Assembly (NCBI GenBank): GCA_026120185.1
Contig: JANUWF010001110.1
Coordinates: forward strand, 969,001-1,033,000
Direction: 5' to 3'
Length of the DNA stretch: 64,000 nt
From: Voacanga thouarsii
Taxonomy: Eukaryota > Streptophyta > Magnoliopsida > Gentianales > Apocynaceae
Shown: positions 34,225-46,211 of the stretch, piece after piece
Layout of the letters: every line of letters starts with the position of its first letter
Position numbering within the stretch: position 1 is the stretch's first letter
Notes under the pieces: model-generated
What the model saw: only the letters and a program-made list of their open reading frames with translations
The model's database searches: none
What the model was told of the DNA's origin: nothing
Position numbers and translations under genes: made by a program

Positions 34225-35847
34225 TTAACTTTTTCTAATTAGCAAAATTCAGTTCATAGTAATGAAGAAAATGCAGAAGAATAGTATTCTATAGCCAGAA
34301 ATAGACCAAAAAGAGATATTCGACCAACACAAAGGTACATAAATTTACTTGCTTATTCCTTGTCAGTTACAAAAGAAATAGGTGGAGTTAATGAATTGTC
34401 TACCTACAACGAAGTTGTTTCATATAAAGATTCAGCTAAGTGGTTGATTAAAATAAATGAAGAAATTGAGTCTTACAACAAGAATAGAACTTGGATCCTC
34501 GTAAAAAAGCCATTAGGAAAGAAAACTGTTGTTTACAAATGGGTCTTCAAGTAAAAAGAAAGTACTTACAAGCCTAAAGATGGAAGGTACAAAGTAAGAT
34601 TAGTTGCAAAGGACTATAGCCATGCAAAAGACCATGTTTGCCTTTTGAAGAAATTCTTGTATGGATTGAAGCAGTCTCCGAAACAGTGGTATAAGATGTT
34701 TAACTGCTTTATGTTGAGTCATGGTTATTCAAGGAGTATGTTATGATAGTTGTGTTTACTTTTGAAAGTTACATAATGCTTCTTGCATTTATCTGCTGCT
34801 CTATATTGATGACATGCTCATTGCTATTAAGAATCTGGTAGAAATCGATGTCTTAAAGAGACAGTTAAAGAGTAAATTTGAGACGAAAGAATTAGGAGCA
34901 GTTAAAAAGATTCTTGGCACGGAGATCAAGAGAGATCGAGGTCTTAGGAAGTTATACCTGATTCAAGAAAATTACATCGAGAAGATCTTGGAAAGGTTTG
35001 GCATGAAAAATACAGAACTAGTAATTACTCCTTTTGCTAGTCATTTTAAACTTTCAGCTACTCAGTTCACCATATTCAAGTGAAGAGGAAGATTATATGA
35101 CATGGGTTTCGTATTCTATTGCAGTCAGTAGTATAATGTATGCAATAGTTTGTACTCGTCTAGATATTTCACAAGCAGTCATTGTGGTTAGCATATATAT
35201 GTCTTATCCAGGAAAAGCATATTAGCAAGCCATGAAATGAATTCTTAGGTATTTGCAAGGTACTTCATATGTTTATTTGGAATTTGGAAGAAGTAACAAC
35301 ATATTGATTGGTTTTGTGGACTCTGACTACACCGGAGATCTTGACAAGAAAAGATCACTCATTGGCTATGTATTTTGCATTAGAGGTTGTGCAGTTAGTT
35401 GAAAAGCTAACTTACAATATTTAGTGGCATTGTCTACTACGTAGATAGAATATGGCTCTAACCGAGGCAATCAAATAAGCTTTGTGGTTGAAAGCTTTAT
35501 TTGGCAAACTCAGTCTACATAAAAATGTAACTACAATTTATTGTGACTATCAAAGTGATATACATTTGACTAGAGATTAGATGTATCATGAGAGGAGAAA
35601 GTATATTGATGTGAAATTTCATTTCATTCGAGATATTATTACTGAGAAGAAAGTATTTGTTCAAAAGATTAATACCAAAGACAATACTATTGACATGCTT
35701 ACAAAGCCTCTTCCTCTATTCAAGTTCAAGCAAAGTCAAGACTTAATCGGTGTTCATTGTTCATGATTTGTGGTCTTTGTACTTTTCTAGAGAAGGTGAA
35801 GTAAAACTACTATGTTTGAGTTTGAGATACAAGTCAAAGTGGAGATT
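34225..35847 (+). pseudogene. Tork element 1 RT and RNase H remnants
   Basis: Continues the Tork element after the SIRE insertion. RT starts EVVSYKDSAKWLIKINEEIE and YKWVFK (34408-34552). The segment between KVRLVAKDYS and KKFLYGLKQSPKQWYKMF (about 34610-34690) is missing, so part of the RT palm is deleted. The catalytic LLLYIDDML is intact (about 34796-34822). RNase H remnants are followed by HERRKYIDVKFHFIRDII and MLTKPLPLFKF (35587-35730). Several stops. Confidence 0.8.
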
Positions 35848-36358
35848 TGTTAAGGATGCCTTGCATCTATTTGTCCCACATCAGGAAACCAAAGCATCCT
35901 CTACCACCATTAAAGCTTTGTTTAGTTTGTAAGACCCATATCAAATTTCCATAAAATTTTCACCATTTTTGTTACCTATATCTTTAAGCTTTGTTTAGCT
36001 TCCAAGACACAACACACCAACAAGAGTTCTTCTAGCTTGTTTAAGCTTCGTTTGTTTCGAATTTCTCTTATTCTGTATTATTGGTGTATATTGGTTTAGA
36101 AATATTTTTCTAAAGTCTTGCAAATTTGTTTTCTTCATAGTAAAGTTTTATTTCGCCTCCAGCCATGGTTGTAGGTCATTTGATCAAACCATGTAAGTTC
36201 TTATGTCTCTCTCTTTTATATTTTTTCCCATTATTTATTTTTCTCCTCGTTATTGTTATTATTATTATTATTAATTATTATTATTATTATTTCTTTGTTA
36301 TCGTCTTGGTGGTTTTGTCATTAGAGTTTTGTTTTATTTGTGGGGCCTATCTCTAATA
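35848..36358 (+). repeat. Tork element 1, 3' LTR
   Basis: Starts TGTTAAGGATGCC after the polypurine tract and ends CTCTAATA. It has a shorter TTA tract (about 36256-36291) than the 5' LTR. Confidence 0.88.
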
Positions 36359-37125
36359 TTAGCTACTGCAAATGACAACAGTCTTGTAGTGCAGTTTGAA
36401 GTTGCCGCCACGAAAGCCCTTATGGAGCCGAACTTTGGAGTGATTGAAGAAGAATCCATTACTCTTTTAGGGAAGGCCACTAAAATCTTGTTTTCTTAAG
36501 TAAACTGTATGTGGTGAATTGTGCTCTTTGACCTATAATCTGAGCTTTGGAGTTCCTGACTAGGATATTTTCCCTCCATTACAGAGTTAGCAAGATCATG
36601 GACAAGGTCATGCATTTTGAAAACGTAAGCTATGACACCATTTTGTGCATCTTGAAAAAACGATCTCCAGTACAATTCATTCCAAATTGCATTAGCAACA
36701 TCTTCCAAGTCCAATCTAACATTCGATGAAATAAATCCATTAGCCATCCATGACATAATTACCTCATGCTTTTTTATTCAAATGTCCTTGGGATATATTG
36801 CATAATAAGCAAAATAGTGCCTTAGCTCTACTAGAAGATTATGATAGCTTAGTCATAAGGCAGATAAGATAGACATTTCACCTTGAGGTAAATTCCATAG
36901 TTCACTCTTTTTAACAAAGAGCCATTCATTCTCTGCTTTCTTAAATCGCAGAAGGCTTCCCAGAGCTTTTACAGCTAAAGGTATACCATTGCACTTCTTA
37001 ACTATCTCTTTCCCAATGGCCACAAGGTTAGGATGTTCTTCTGCTTCTAGCCCTAATGCCCGTTGCCGAAGCAATGACCAACAATCATTTTCTGATAAGC
37101 TTGTCAAGTAGTGAGATGGCAATAT
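36359..37125 (-). pseudogene. NBS-LRR gene A, piece 2: end of NB-ARC and linker
   Basis: The minus strand from 37125 reads LPSHYLTSLSENDCWSLL, then the GLPL region CNGIPLAVKALGSLLR (about 37000-36953), ENEWLFVKKSELWNLPQ, a stop near 36853, HYFAYYAIYPKDI-like sequence, VIMSWMANGFI, and the MHD motif MHDLVHDLA (about 36612-36586). It then runs through a linker to FAVAN at the Tork junction. The order RNBS-C, GLPL, RNBS-D, MHD is correct for a CC-NBS-LRR. AATAT at 37121-37125 is the target duplication of the chromovirus to the right. Confidence 0.9.
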
Positions 37126-37370
37126 TGTGAAACCCCAGTCAAAACCAACTTTAGAGTAAGGGGGTTGGGATACATATCATATTTTATTGTATGTTTAAAT
37201 ATATTTTTATATGATTTTTATGTGCTTTGGATTTGAGTTTTATTGTCTTGAAGTCTTGTTGATGAGTATTGTATGAGAATGGCAAAATGGTAATTTTTGC
37301 CCGAGGTGAAAATAGGGAAATAGCTTGTGGATTGAATAGAAAATAATTTTTCTAGGGAAAATATCAGCAA

Positions 37371-37440
37371 GAATTGATGTGGTTTAGTGGTTAGAGCCTT
37401 AGAATTAATTATTGAAGATTAGGGTTCAAATTCCATCATG
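37371..37440 (+). other. tRNA-like A box/B box in chromovirus 1 5' LTR
   Basis: A box TGGTTTAGTGG (37380-37390), B box GGTTCAAATTCC (37423-37434), same spacing as in the solo LTR. Confidence 0.55.
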
Positions 37441-39063
37441 GAAGCTTTAGCTTGATTTAATTTTATTTTTGCTTGGGGAAGAGTAATTTCGGCCTTATGA
37501 GCTTGGAGTAAGGTAGGGATAATGTCCTAAGAGAGACATGTTAGGAACAACCTCATTCTACACCCTTACCTACTCAAATTTCCCAAAATGAATTCAATTT
37601 TCCTTGATCTTTGAATTTTCCTTAATTCTAAACTCATTAGTTTGATCAAGTGATTCTAGCCATTTTCTTTCTAGAAATTTCAGTAAAGTGTTGTGATCTT
37701 GTAGGATCAAAATGTCTTGGTAAAAGACTTCTTATGGTCTGAAAAATGTGGAAGAGTTGTGGGAAGTTCCAAGAGGAAAAATCCCTCTAGTGAGTTGGTT
37801 GATAATTCCCTCCAGCTAGTTCATTTTCCTTTTTGGAATGAGCTGAAATTTTTCAGCTTGTTGTGCTTTCAAAATGTCAAATTTCTTAGCTAACATTCCC
37901 TTCCAAATTCTGCCACAAAAAGGTTCTTTAGGATCAGTTTACAATCTGAATTTCTTGGCCATTTTCGGACTGCTCAAAGCTGGAGCAATAACAGGAAAAA
38001 TTCCGGTACAAATCGCCACTTTGAGAGTCCAAAACCAAGCTATTTTCTTCCAGATTTTGTGCAGCACCTTAGCAATATTTTTCCTCCATGAAGAAGGCTG
38101 GAAAACAGCCTTGAAAACCCCTGAAGTCCCCCTTCAAACCCTCTGCAAGTCGGCTGGAAATGGCAGCCGAAAATCTGCCCAGAAAAATTCTGCCCAGCAA
38201 AAATTCTGGGCAGTCCAAGTTCCAGTTTTGTTTTCTATTTTTCTCCCAGTCGAAACACCAACCTTATTATGCAAAAACCATCCTTAAACCTCCAGTAGCA
38301 GAGCTCCATTATCCCCCTTAAGCTTCTGCACGAAATTCAGCAATGGTTGTCCAAAAATCTCTCCAACAAATCCTTGCAATTTAGCTTGATTGATTTCTAA
38401 ACTTCCAGCCACCTTTGTTTAGCAATTTCCCATAATGCATTCCCCAAATAACCAGACTTCATCTTCACCATTAAGCACCCTACTTTCGGCCACCATAAGC
38501 TCCCATAGACCAGCATTAATCCCACCAAAATTCTACTCAAATAGTCAGCCATGGCAGACTTCCAAAACTCTCCAACAATCAAGATATTCTTGAAATATTT
38601 AGTTTCCAAATTCACTTCCTAAAAATATTCTTCGAGGATTGTGACAACTAACCTTCCCTTTTTCCTTCCAAATCAGAGAAACAACTCTCTAAACCCTACA
38701 GAAATTCGGCTAGCCTAATTCCCTCAGAATTTTCGGCAGCTACACTACAATCTCTCAATTCCCTTCAATTTCCAAGAACACACACACTACACCAAGAACA
38801 CCTACTACTTTCTTCCACCTAATACCCCTCCAAATCACTTCAAACCTTCACTAAAATAACCAGATTTGACCTACTTACTACTGTGAGTCTATCGACACCA
38901 TTCTTAACATCAAACTCCTCAAATCATCTTAGTACTTCGGATCAAAATTAGAAAATTTCTGTGAAGGACAAGAACATCTTCAAGGTAAATATACTCTATC
39001 AACTTCGTCTTCTCCAAACTTGATCTCTAGTGAAAACCTATGTGAATAAACATACTAATGATC

Positions 39064-39120
39064 TCTTCTTCTTCTTCTTCTTCTTCTTGTTCTTCTTCTT
39101 CTTCTTGTTCTTCTTCTTCT

Positions 39121-39150
<30 letters not shown>
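39064..39150. repeat. (TTC)n and (CT)n microsatellite
   Basis: Compound repeat inside the 5' LTR; the 3' LTR has only a CT tract at the same place. Confidence 0.9.
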
Positions 39151-39153
<3 letters not shown>

Positions 39154-41537
39154 GGCCGAAATCCCTCTCCCTTGGCCGGATGACTTCTTCTTCCATAATC
39201 ATGCACTCGCCATCTCTCTTGGACAAAGTTAGACATCTAGGAGTTGAGATCTACTCTAAACTCCTTCAAGGCATTCATCAATCAAGTAAGTACCTTCAAT
39301 CTTCCTTTTTAAACTCTAGAATCATGTCTCTAGGATGATGTTGTTAGAAGGTAGATGGCGATGGGATTTGAGTATGTGTTGTTGTGCTTGAAGCATGAGT
39401 ATATGTATGATTGTGAAGGAGGTGGGATTTATGCATGGAAGGATTATATTGGTTGGTTGTATGTTGAATTGAGGTTTGATGCATGTCATAGGTAGTATTT
39501 GTGTCAAAGCATGCTAGAGATTATGTCACCAATGGTGAATAGGATTTTTATTCATGATGGATTAGTAAAGCCATGATTATATTTATGCTAGTAGAGGTTA
39601 GATCATATCTTGATAAATTTAGATCCATTCCTATATGAAAGATTTGGTCGATTTGATGAATTGAAGGATTGTATATGCCCTTGATTGTGGTTAGCCATAG
39701 AAGTATGATCATGATTTAGCTGTCCCTAAGCTAATTTTTATTTCATGAATAAAATATTTCATAATGTGATTTTACTAGTAATTTCCAAAAAAACCTTAGG
39801 AGGGGTAAATTTGGATTATTATATATAATAAGGATATTTTAGTCAAATAAATAATAGCTTTTGCTAGAAAAATAAAATATATAGATATTATATATAAAAT
39901 GATAATATCAAATAAAGCCTTTTTTTGGAAATAATCATAATTAGTAAAATATTTATTACTAAAAATTTAATTATTATCTTTTAATCAACACCCATTAAAA
40001 TTTTATTTATTATCTTTCAAGCAAGACTCATTAAATTTATTTTCAACTAATTTTAGTTATCAATTATTTTCTAACAACTAAATTATTAATAAATCATTAT
40101 TTTACCTAATTCCACCTAGGACTTTTCATCAAAAAAACTCTAAATTATTTTAGCAAGATTTAAACCTTCAACTTATTAGTACCTATTTCCCAAACTTTAG
40201 TTATTTTAATATCAAACTAGATTTATTTTATAAACCCTTTTATTTATTATCGAGCCTTAACGCTTGGGACACTAGGGACATAATTGTAGTGAGTTGAGTT
40301 AGTTTATTTGTGAAAGTGGATTTTGGCTTGAATTTGATTATGGTTTGTATTTACCCCATGCGGGGTTAGGTCAGCTATTGGAGACTTTTATTGTGAGCAA
40401 GAATCAGGTAAGCTCCTACATAAAACCTGTTTGATGAAAAAATGATTTTTTTTATGGCAAGCCAAATGTAGAGTGCATAGTCACTCATTTCTGTAAAGGC
40501 AATTGAGGATTATTTCCATTCTCATTTTAGACAAATAAATTATTTGTAAATCAAGGGGCGATTTTACTCAAAACCTAAAATTCTTTCTAAAACCAGTTTT
40601 GCCCCAAACTTTGAAAAACCTTAATTTCCATTTTCAAGTGGAACTATGTTTTGTTCATTTTTCCCAAGTGGGATACGTTACGTTGAGTACTCAATAAGGA
40701 TAGGCTAGTAGTACTAGTTTTGAAGAGCAAGAGTGAGTCTTCTGGAAGGAGGCCACCTCCAGAAGATAAGCTCAACTTAGAGAAACGTCAGTACTACTTA
40801 GTCATGCCGGTCCAAGCTAGCAGTGTTCTTTTCAGTCAAGTGACTGTGTTTTGCTGGAATGGACACCCGATTGTTGTTTGGGTATAGAGAATGAGGAGTA
40901 TCTTGCCCAGTAGGCCGATCACCTACTTTTGTCAGTCTGCAAAAAGTGTGGCATTCTTACTGGTGGTATGCACAAAGTGTGGCATGCTGACCATCCGGTT
41001 ATGGGGCCCAATGTGTGGTAACCCGTAATCCTTTTTTTCCGAGTGGTTGATTTTATAAATTATGTATAGCTGGAAATGCCAAAACACCACTCTTGTTTTT
41101 TACTGATGTTTATTGCTTGCCAGTGAACTCTTATAAAGAATTTTATATTTCGCATTCATGAGCTGTTTTCACTGAACACCTAAAGCACACACAGACTTAT
41201 TGAAATTTCTGTCTCACCACCATTTTACCATGATTTCAGGTCGATCTTGCTGTGGGGATGAGTAGCTAGTGTTATCTTTCTTGGAGGAGAATATTGTCTT
41301 TTATTTTTATGTATTGTTTTGGGGAGTTGAGAGTGGATGATTTCATTTATGGATTTGTTTTTCTTTTAGGAAGTCTTGGATTTAATCTTGGATTTATTCT
41401 GGAGTTGTAATAAATTTTAAGTAAATTATTATTTTTATTCCACTATTTTATTTGTGTGACCTAATTATAAAGACCCCTTATCCTTTGGATGGGGCGACAT
41501 CCCCGGCCCTGGTGGGCCTAGGTAGCGGGGTGTTACA

Positions 41538-41551
41538 AGTGGTATCAGAAA
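41538..41551 (+). promoter_or_regulatory. Primer-binding site, initiator tRNA-Met type
   Basis: TGGTATCAGA (41540-41549) two bases after the LTR matches the 3' end complement of plant initiator tRNA-Met. Confidence 0.85.
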
Positions 41552-41646
41552 CTAGGTTTAGGCAATCTTTTGATTTTTTTTTTTTTTTGGATTTTTATTC
41601 CTTAGGTATTTTGATCTAGTTCTAATCCTTGCGTTTTGTTTATAGG

Positions 41647-42501
41647 ATGGTCAAGAGAGTTGCATCGGCTGTCAGAGACTGGCCCGCTAGTTGCGGGAAC
41701 CCACCTGCCCTATTACCTATAGCAAATCCTCCCTTGTCTGACTCAGAGACAGAGCCTGAGGGAGGTTGGTTTTTGAGTGAGGACGAGATGGAGCATGAGC
41801 CGCCTATGCTCGATGACCCGGTTGTTGAGGCAGAGATGGAGGTTGATGGGGGCATAGGTGAGTACAATGGGGATGATGAGGGTGAGATAGATGAGCTTGG
41901 TAGTGAGGGTGAGGGAGATGAGGAGATGGTTGAGCTGAGTGAAGGGGAGGTAGATGAGTTTGGGGATGAGAGTGAGGAAGAGATGGATGGGATAGAGAAG
42001 GAGGATGAGGATGCGATGGAGGCTCCTTGAACCCCAAAGATAGGTGAGTTTGTTAGGACTTTTACTTGCTATGACCTCAAGGAGTCCAGTGATGAGGGTT
42101 ACAGGCTGAGGAATAGTATTACCCCAGCATTAAGGGAGCTTAGGCAGGTCGCTTTAGGAATGGAAGATAAGGGGAAAGGGAAGCTAGAAGAGAGACCTAA
42201 GAGGAGCGGACTTCGATATGGACTGGGTGTAGATGCTAAGTTAAGGAGAAATGGATTGTTTGACCTGTACGACTCGAAAGACGAGAGGCCTGCACCTAAG
42301 GGTGCGATTAGATTAGCTTTGGATGAGTTTTATGAGGCAGCTATGATAGCTAAGAGGGGCAATGAGGGTGACTTAGGTCAGCCAAGTGAGAATGCAAGTT
42401 TTGCGAGGGATTATGTAAGGAAACCCGATAGCTCCATGGGGTGGCTCGTGGAACCAGCCTCTGACGATCCATATGCCTCTGCTGACTCTAGCGGCGAGTA
42501 G
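41647..42501 (+). pseudogene. Acidic ORF before gag in chromovirus 1
   Basis: Starts at the ATG at 41647 (MVKRVASAVRDWP), directly after TTTGTTTATAG, which looks like a 3' splice site. The frame is open for 284 codons except for a TGA at 42028-42030. Residues 30-127 are extremely rich in Glu, Asp and Gly. The second part has basic patches (KGKGKLEERPKRSGLRYG) and ends DDPYASADSSGE. No known domain. The second chromovirus has an ORF in the same place, with similar start context and acidic end. It is separate from gag, which begins about 370 bp later. Function unknown. Confidence 0.55.
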
Positions 42502-42869
42502 AGTATAGAAGATTAGTAGCATTCGCTCTCTCTCTCTCTCTCTCTTTTGGGATTTGCATTCTTTTGTTCATTTATTCTTTGCAAAGAAGCATGTTGTTTG
42601 TAGGGTTCGATTATTTTGCTAAATAAAAGGGTATCGCGTGTGATGACCCCTTCTTTATGAAAGCATGATTTTATGAAAAGCATGAGATTTATTTATTACT
42701 TGGTTTTCCCCTAAATAGCATCATCAAATTTTCTTTTAAAATGAGTAGATATCATTATTATCTGATCATGTACAAAAACTTGCATCTGATTCTCTTTTAC
42801 TAAAACATGAATGTGAATGCATACTCAAAATGTTTTAAACTTGAATGCATACACTCATTATCTGGGCAT
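42502..42869. other. Untranslated region between acidic ORF and gag
   Basis: AT-rich with a (CT)n tract at 42525-42546. No coding reading. Confidence 0.5.
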
Positions 42870-43737
42870 GGTTGAGAATAGCACCCAAGCACCATGTAGC
42901 TACATTAACAGAAGAGTTCCAGAAGCAAAGCCTGTAGCACTGGAGTTTGAGATGACTCAAATGCCATCACCTAATCAGGGGGATGAGAATGAGCCAGATT
43001 CAGAATAGGGGTTTGAAGCACCGGATGATGTGTCGATGGGACAGGCATTCAGTAAGATGGTGGAGGTTCTGCAAACCTTGATGGAGCGGAGGGTCCCTAA
43101 GGGAGAAGATGAGGCATTAGAGCGGTTTTTGAAGTTTCAGCCGCAGTCTTCTTGGGCGAAGTTGAGCAAGATCAGAAGGCAGAGTAATGGATCGAGTATA
43201 TGGAGGATATATTTGCAACGCTTCAACACATCGAGGAGCGGATGGTTAAATTTGCAGCATTCCCTTTGAGAGGCCCAGCTCGGGCATGGTGGCAACAGAT
43301 TCAAGATGACGAGAAAATGGTCGAGTAGGAATGGACGTGGTCCAATTTCATCGAAGCCTTCAGAGCTGAGTACATCCCTCAGTGGATAGTGGAAAAACGA
43401 GAGGACGAATTCCAAAAATTGAAGTAGGGAGGCATGTCAGTGGCCTAGTACGCAGCACGGTTTACCTAGCTGTCGAAGTACTACAAGAGATTAGTGGACA
43501 CCGAGCAGAACAGGATGAGGCAGTTTGTTAAAGGATTGAGGCCGGAATTGAGGAAGGCGTTAGCACGTTCTCCTCCAACGACCTATTCAGGGCCCGTAGA
43601 CGCAACTACCCGGACAGAAAATGAGGACCGCAGTAGAATGTCATCGAGGCCTTTCCAGCCGTTAAGGCAACTGCAAGAATCTTTCCAGAGGCAGCAATCC
43701 AACAAGTGTCCTACCAACCAGGAGTACGAGACCTGAG
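42870..43737 (+). pseudogene. Chromovirus 1 gag remnant
   Basis: Reads APCSYINRR, then FSKMVEVLQTLMERRVPKGE, ALERFLKFQP, and with frame changes the retrotransposon gag core: GPARAWWQQ, WTWSNFIEAFRAEYIPQWIV, and RMRQFVKGLRPELRKALARS (43511-43570). The start ATG of chromovirus 2 gag is ATA here. Stops at 43005-43007 and later. The zinc knuckle is absent because the deletion starts just after TNQEYET at about 43737. Confidence 0.8.
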
Positions 43738-44238
43738 AGGGCCAACATTGTTGCTGATGCACTGAGCAGAAAAGTCGATATGGCCAGACTAAGAGTGTAG
43801 GAGATCCAAGTGGTTCAGAATGTGCTGGACAGAAGGGTGGAAAGTTGAATCCGAGGTATTTGGGGCCGTTCCTGATAAAGGAAAAGATTGGACCGATAGC
43901 ATACCGACTCGATTTGCCAGATGGGTTGACGGGAATTCATGATGTGTTTCATGCGTCACAATTGAAGAAGTACAATGCCGATCTCGGTTATGTTCTGAAT
44001 AATGAGCCGTTGGTGTTGCAACCCGATCTGAGGTATGTGGAGAGTCCCGTGCGAATATTAGACCGCAGTATCAAGAATCTCCAGAACAAGTAGATACCGA
44101 TGGTAAAGGTTCAATGGGAGCATCATGGCATGCGAGATGCCACATGGGAATCAGAAGAGTGAGTTATGCGGAAGTATCCCGATCTGAAATAGAAGTACAC
44201 CTGAATTTCAGGACGAAATTCTTCTAAGGAGGGGAGGA
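43738..44238 (+). pseudogene. Chromovirus 1 pol remnant: RNase H end, integrase C-terminus, chromodomain tail
   Basis: ADALSRKVDMARLRV (43756-43798) is the end of RNase H. At about 43842 it jumps directly to LNPRYLGPFLIKEKIGPIAY and GIHDVFHASQLKKY of the integrase C-terminal region. VRILDRSIKNLQNK, IPMVKVQWEHHG and DATWESEE (44050-44160) match the chromodomain tail of Tekay/Del elements, which guides integration to particular chromatin. Relative to chromovirus 2, two blocks are lost: gag end to RNase H end, and RNase H end to integrase C-terminus. Confidence 0.82.
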
Positions 44239-46179
44239 TATGAAACCCCAGTCAAAACTAACCTTAGGGGAAGGGGGTTGGGATGCATATCATATTTTAT
44301 TGCATGTTTAAATATATTTTTATATGATTTTTATGTGCTTTGGATTTGAGTTTTATTATCTTGAAGTCTTGTTGATGAGTATTGTGTGAGAAGGGCAAAA
44401 TAGTAATTTTTGCCCGAGGTGAAAATAGAGAAATAGTTTGTGGATTGAATAGAAAATAATTTTTCTAGGGAAAATATCAGCAAGAGTTGATGTGGTTTAG
44501 TGGTTAGAGCCTTAGAATTAATTATTAAAGACTAGGGTTCAAATTCCATCGTGGAAGCTTTGGCTTGATTTAATTTTATTTTTGCTTGGGGAAGAGTAAT
44601 TTCGGCCTTATGAGCTTGGAGTAAGGTAAGGATGATGTCCTGAGAGAGACATGTTAGGAGCAACCTCATTCTACACCCTTACCTACTCGAATTTCCCAAA
44701 GGGAATTCATTTTTCCTTAATCTTTGATTTTTTCTTAATTCTCAACTCATTAGTTTGATCAAGTGATTCTAGCCATTTTCTTTCCAGAAATTTCAGTAAA
44801 GTGTTGTGATCTTGTAGGATCAAAATGTCTTGGTAAAAGACTTCTTATGGTCTGAAAAATGTGAAAGAGTTGTGGGAAGTTCCAAGAGGAAAAATCCCTC
44901 TAGTGAGTTGGCTGAAAATTCCCTCTAGCTAGTTCATCTTCCTTCTTGGAATGAGTTGAAATTTTTCAGCTTGTTGTGCCTTCAAAATGTCGACTTCCTT
45001 AGCCAACATTCGCTTCCAAATGCTGCCAGAAAAATGTTCTTTAGGATCAGTTTACAATCTGAATTTCTTGGCCATTTTCGGACTGCTCAAAGCTGGAGCA
45101 ACAACAGGAAAAATTCATGTACAAATCGCCACTTTGAGAGTCCAAAACCAAGCTATTTTCTTCCAGATTTTGTGCAGCACCTTAGCCATGTTTTTCCTTC
45201 ATGAAGAAGGCTGGAAACCAGCCTTGAAAACCCCTGAAGTCCCCCTTCAAACCCTCTGTAAGTCGGCTGGAAATGGCAGCCGAAAATTTGCCCAGAAAAA
45301 TTCTGCCCAGCAAAAATTCTGGGCAGTCCAAGTTCCAGTTTTGTTTTCTATTTTTCTCCCAGTCGAAACACCAACCTTATTATGCAAAAACCTTCCTTAA
45401 ACCTCCAGTAGCAGAGCTCCATTGTCCCCCTTAAGCTTCTGCACGAAATTCAGCAATGGCTGTCCAAAAATCTCACCAACAAATCCCTGCAATTTAGCTT
45501 GATTGATTTCTAAAATTCCAGCCACCTTTGTTTAGTAACTTCCCATAATGCATTCCCCAAATAACCAGACTTCTTCTTCACCATTAAGCACCCTACTTTC
45601 GGCCACCATAAGCTCCCATAGACCAGCATTAATCCCACCGAAATTCTACTCAAACAGTCAGCCATGGCAGACTTCCAAAACTCTCCAACAATCAAGATAT
45701 TCTTGAAATATTTAGTTTCCAAATTCACTTCCTAAAAATATTTTTCGAGGATTGTGACAACTAACCTTCCATTTTTCCTTCCAAATCAGAGAAACAACTC
45801 CCTAAACCCTATAGAAATTCGGCCAGCCTAATTCCCTCAGAATTTTCGACAGCTACACTACAATCTCTCAATTCTCTTCAATCTCCAAGAACACAAACAC
45901 TACACCAAGAACACCTACTACTTTCTTCCACCTAATACCCCTCCAAATCACTTCAAACCATCACTAAAATCTCCATATTTGACCTACTTACTGCTGTGAG
46001 TCCATCAACACCATTCTTAACATCAAACTCCTCAAATCATCTTGCTACTTCGGATCAAAACCAGAAAATTTCTGTGAAGGACAAGAACATCTTCAAGGTA
46101 AATATACTATATCAACTTCATCTTCTCCAAACTTGATCTCTAGTGAAAACCTATGTGAATAAACATACTAATGATCTCT

Positions 46180-46211
<32 letters not shown>

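Larger units (their letters stand above)
21599..36358 (+). mobile_element. Ty1/copia element, Tork/TNT1 type, split by a SIRE element
   Basis: LTRs of 520 bp (21599-22118) and 511 bp (35848-36358) start TGTTAAG and end CTAACA/CTAATA. Flanking TTAAC (21594-21598) and TTAGC (36359-36363) differ by one base. The primer-binding site follows the left LTR (TAGTATTAGA, a decayed TGGTATCAGA), and a polypurine tract AAAGTGGAGATT precedes the right LTR. gag, protease and integrase lie left of the nested SIRE insertion, RT and RNase H right of it. It is inserted in the NBS-LRR gene in opposite orientation. Confidence 0.88.
37126..41537 (+). repeat. Chromovirus 1, 5' LTR, 4.41 kb
   Basis: Same sequence order as the 3' LTR, with scattered substitutions. 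A (TTC)n/(CT)n tract at about 39064-39150 is expanded compared with the 3' LTR (46178-46213). The end carries two adjacent hairpins (GGGGCGACATCCCC and GGCCCTGGTGGGCC) just before CTAGGTAGCGGGGTGTTACA. Confidence 0.92.

Noticed and set aside
37874..38287. 137-codon ORF open in both chromovirus 1 LTRs (also 44987-45400)
   Set aside because: The two LTRs are recent copies of one sequence, so shared openness is expected. It is not open in the solo LTR or chromovirus 2, and resembles no protein.
39030..39338. Phe/Leu/Ser-rich ORF and its Lys-rich antisense
   Set aside because: Created by the TTC/CT microsatellite.
41640..42037. Minus-strand Ser/Pro/His-rich ORFs
   Set aside because: Antisense shadow of the acidic GAG/GAT-rich ORF on the + strand.
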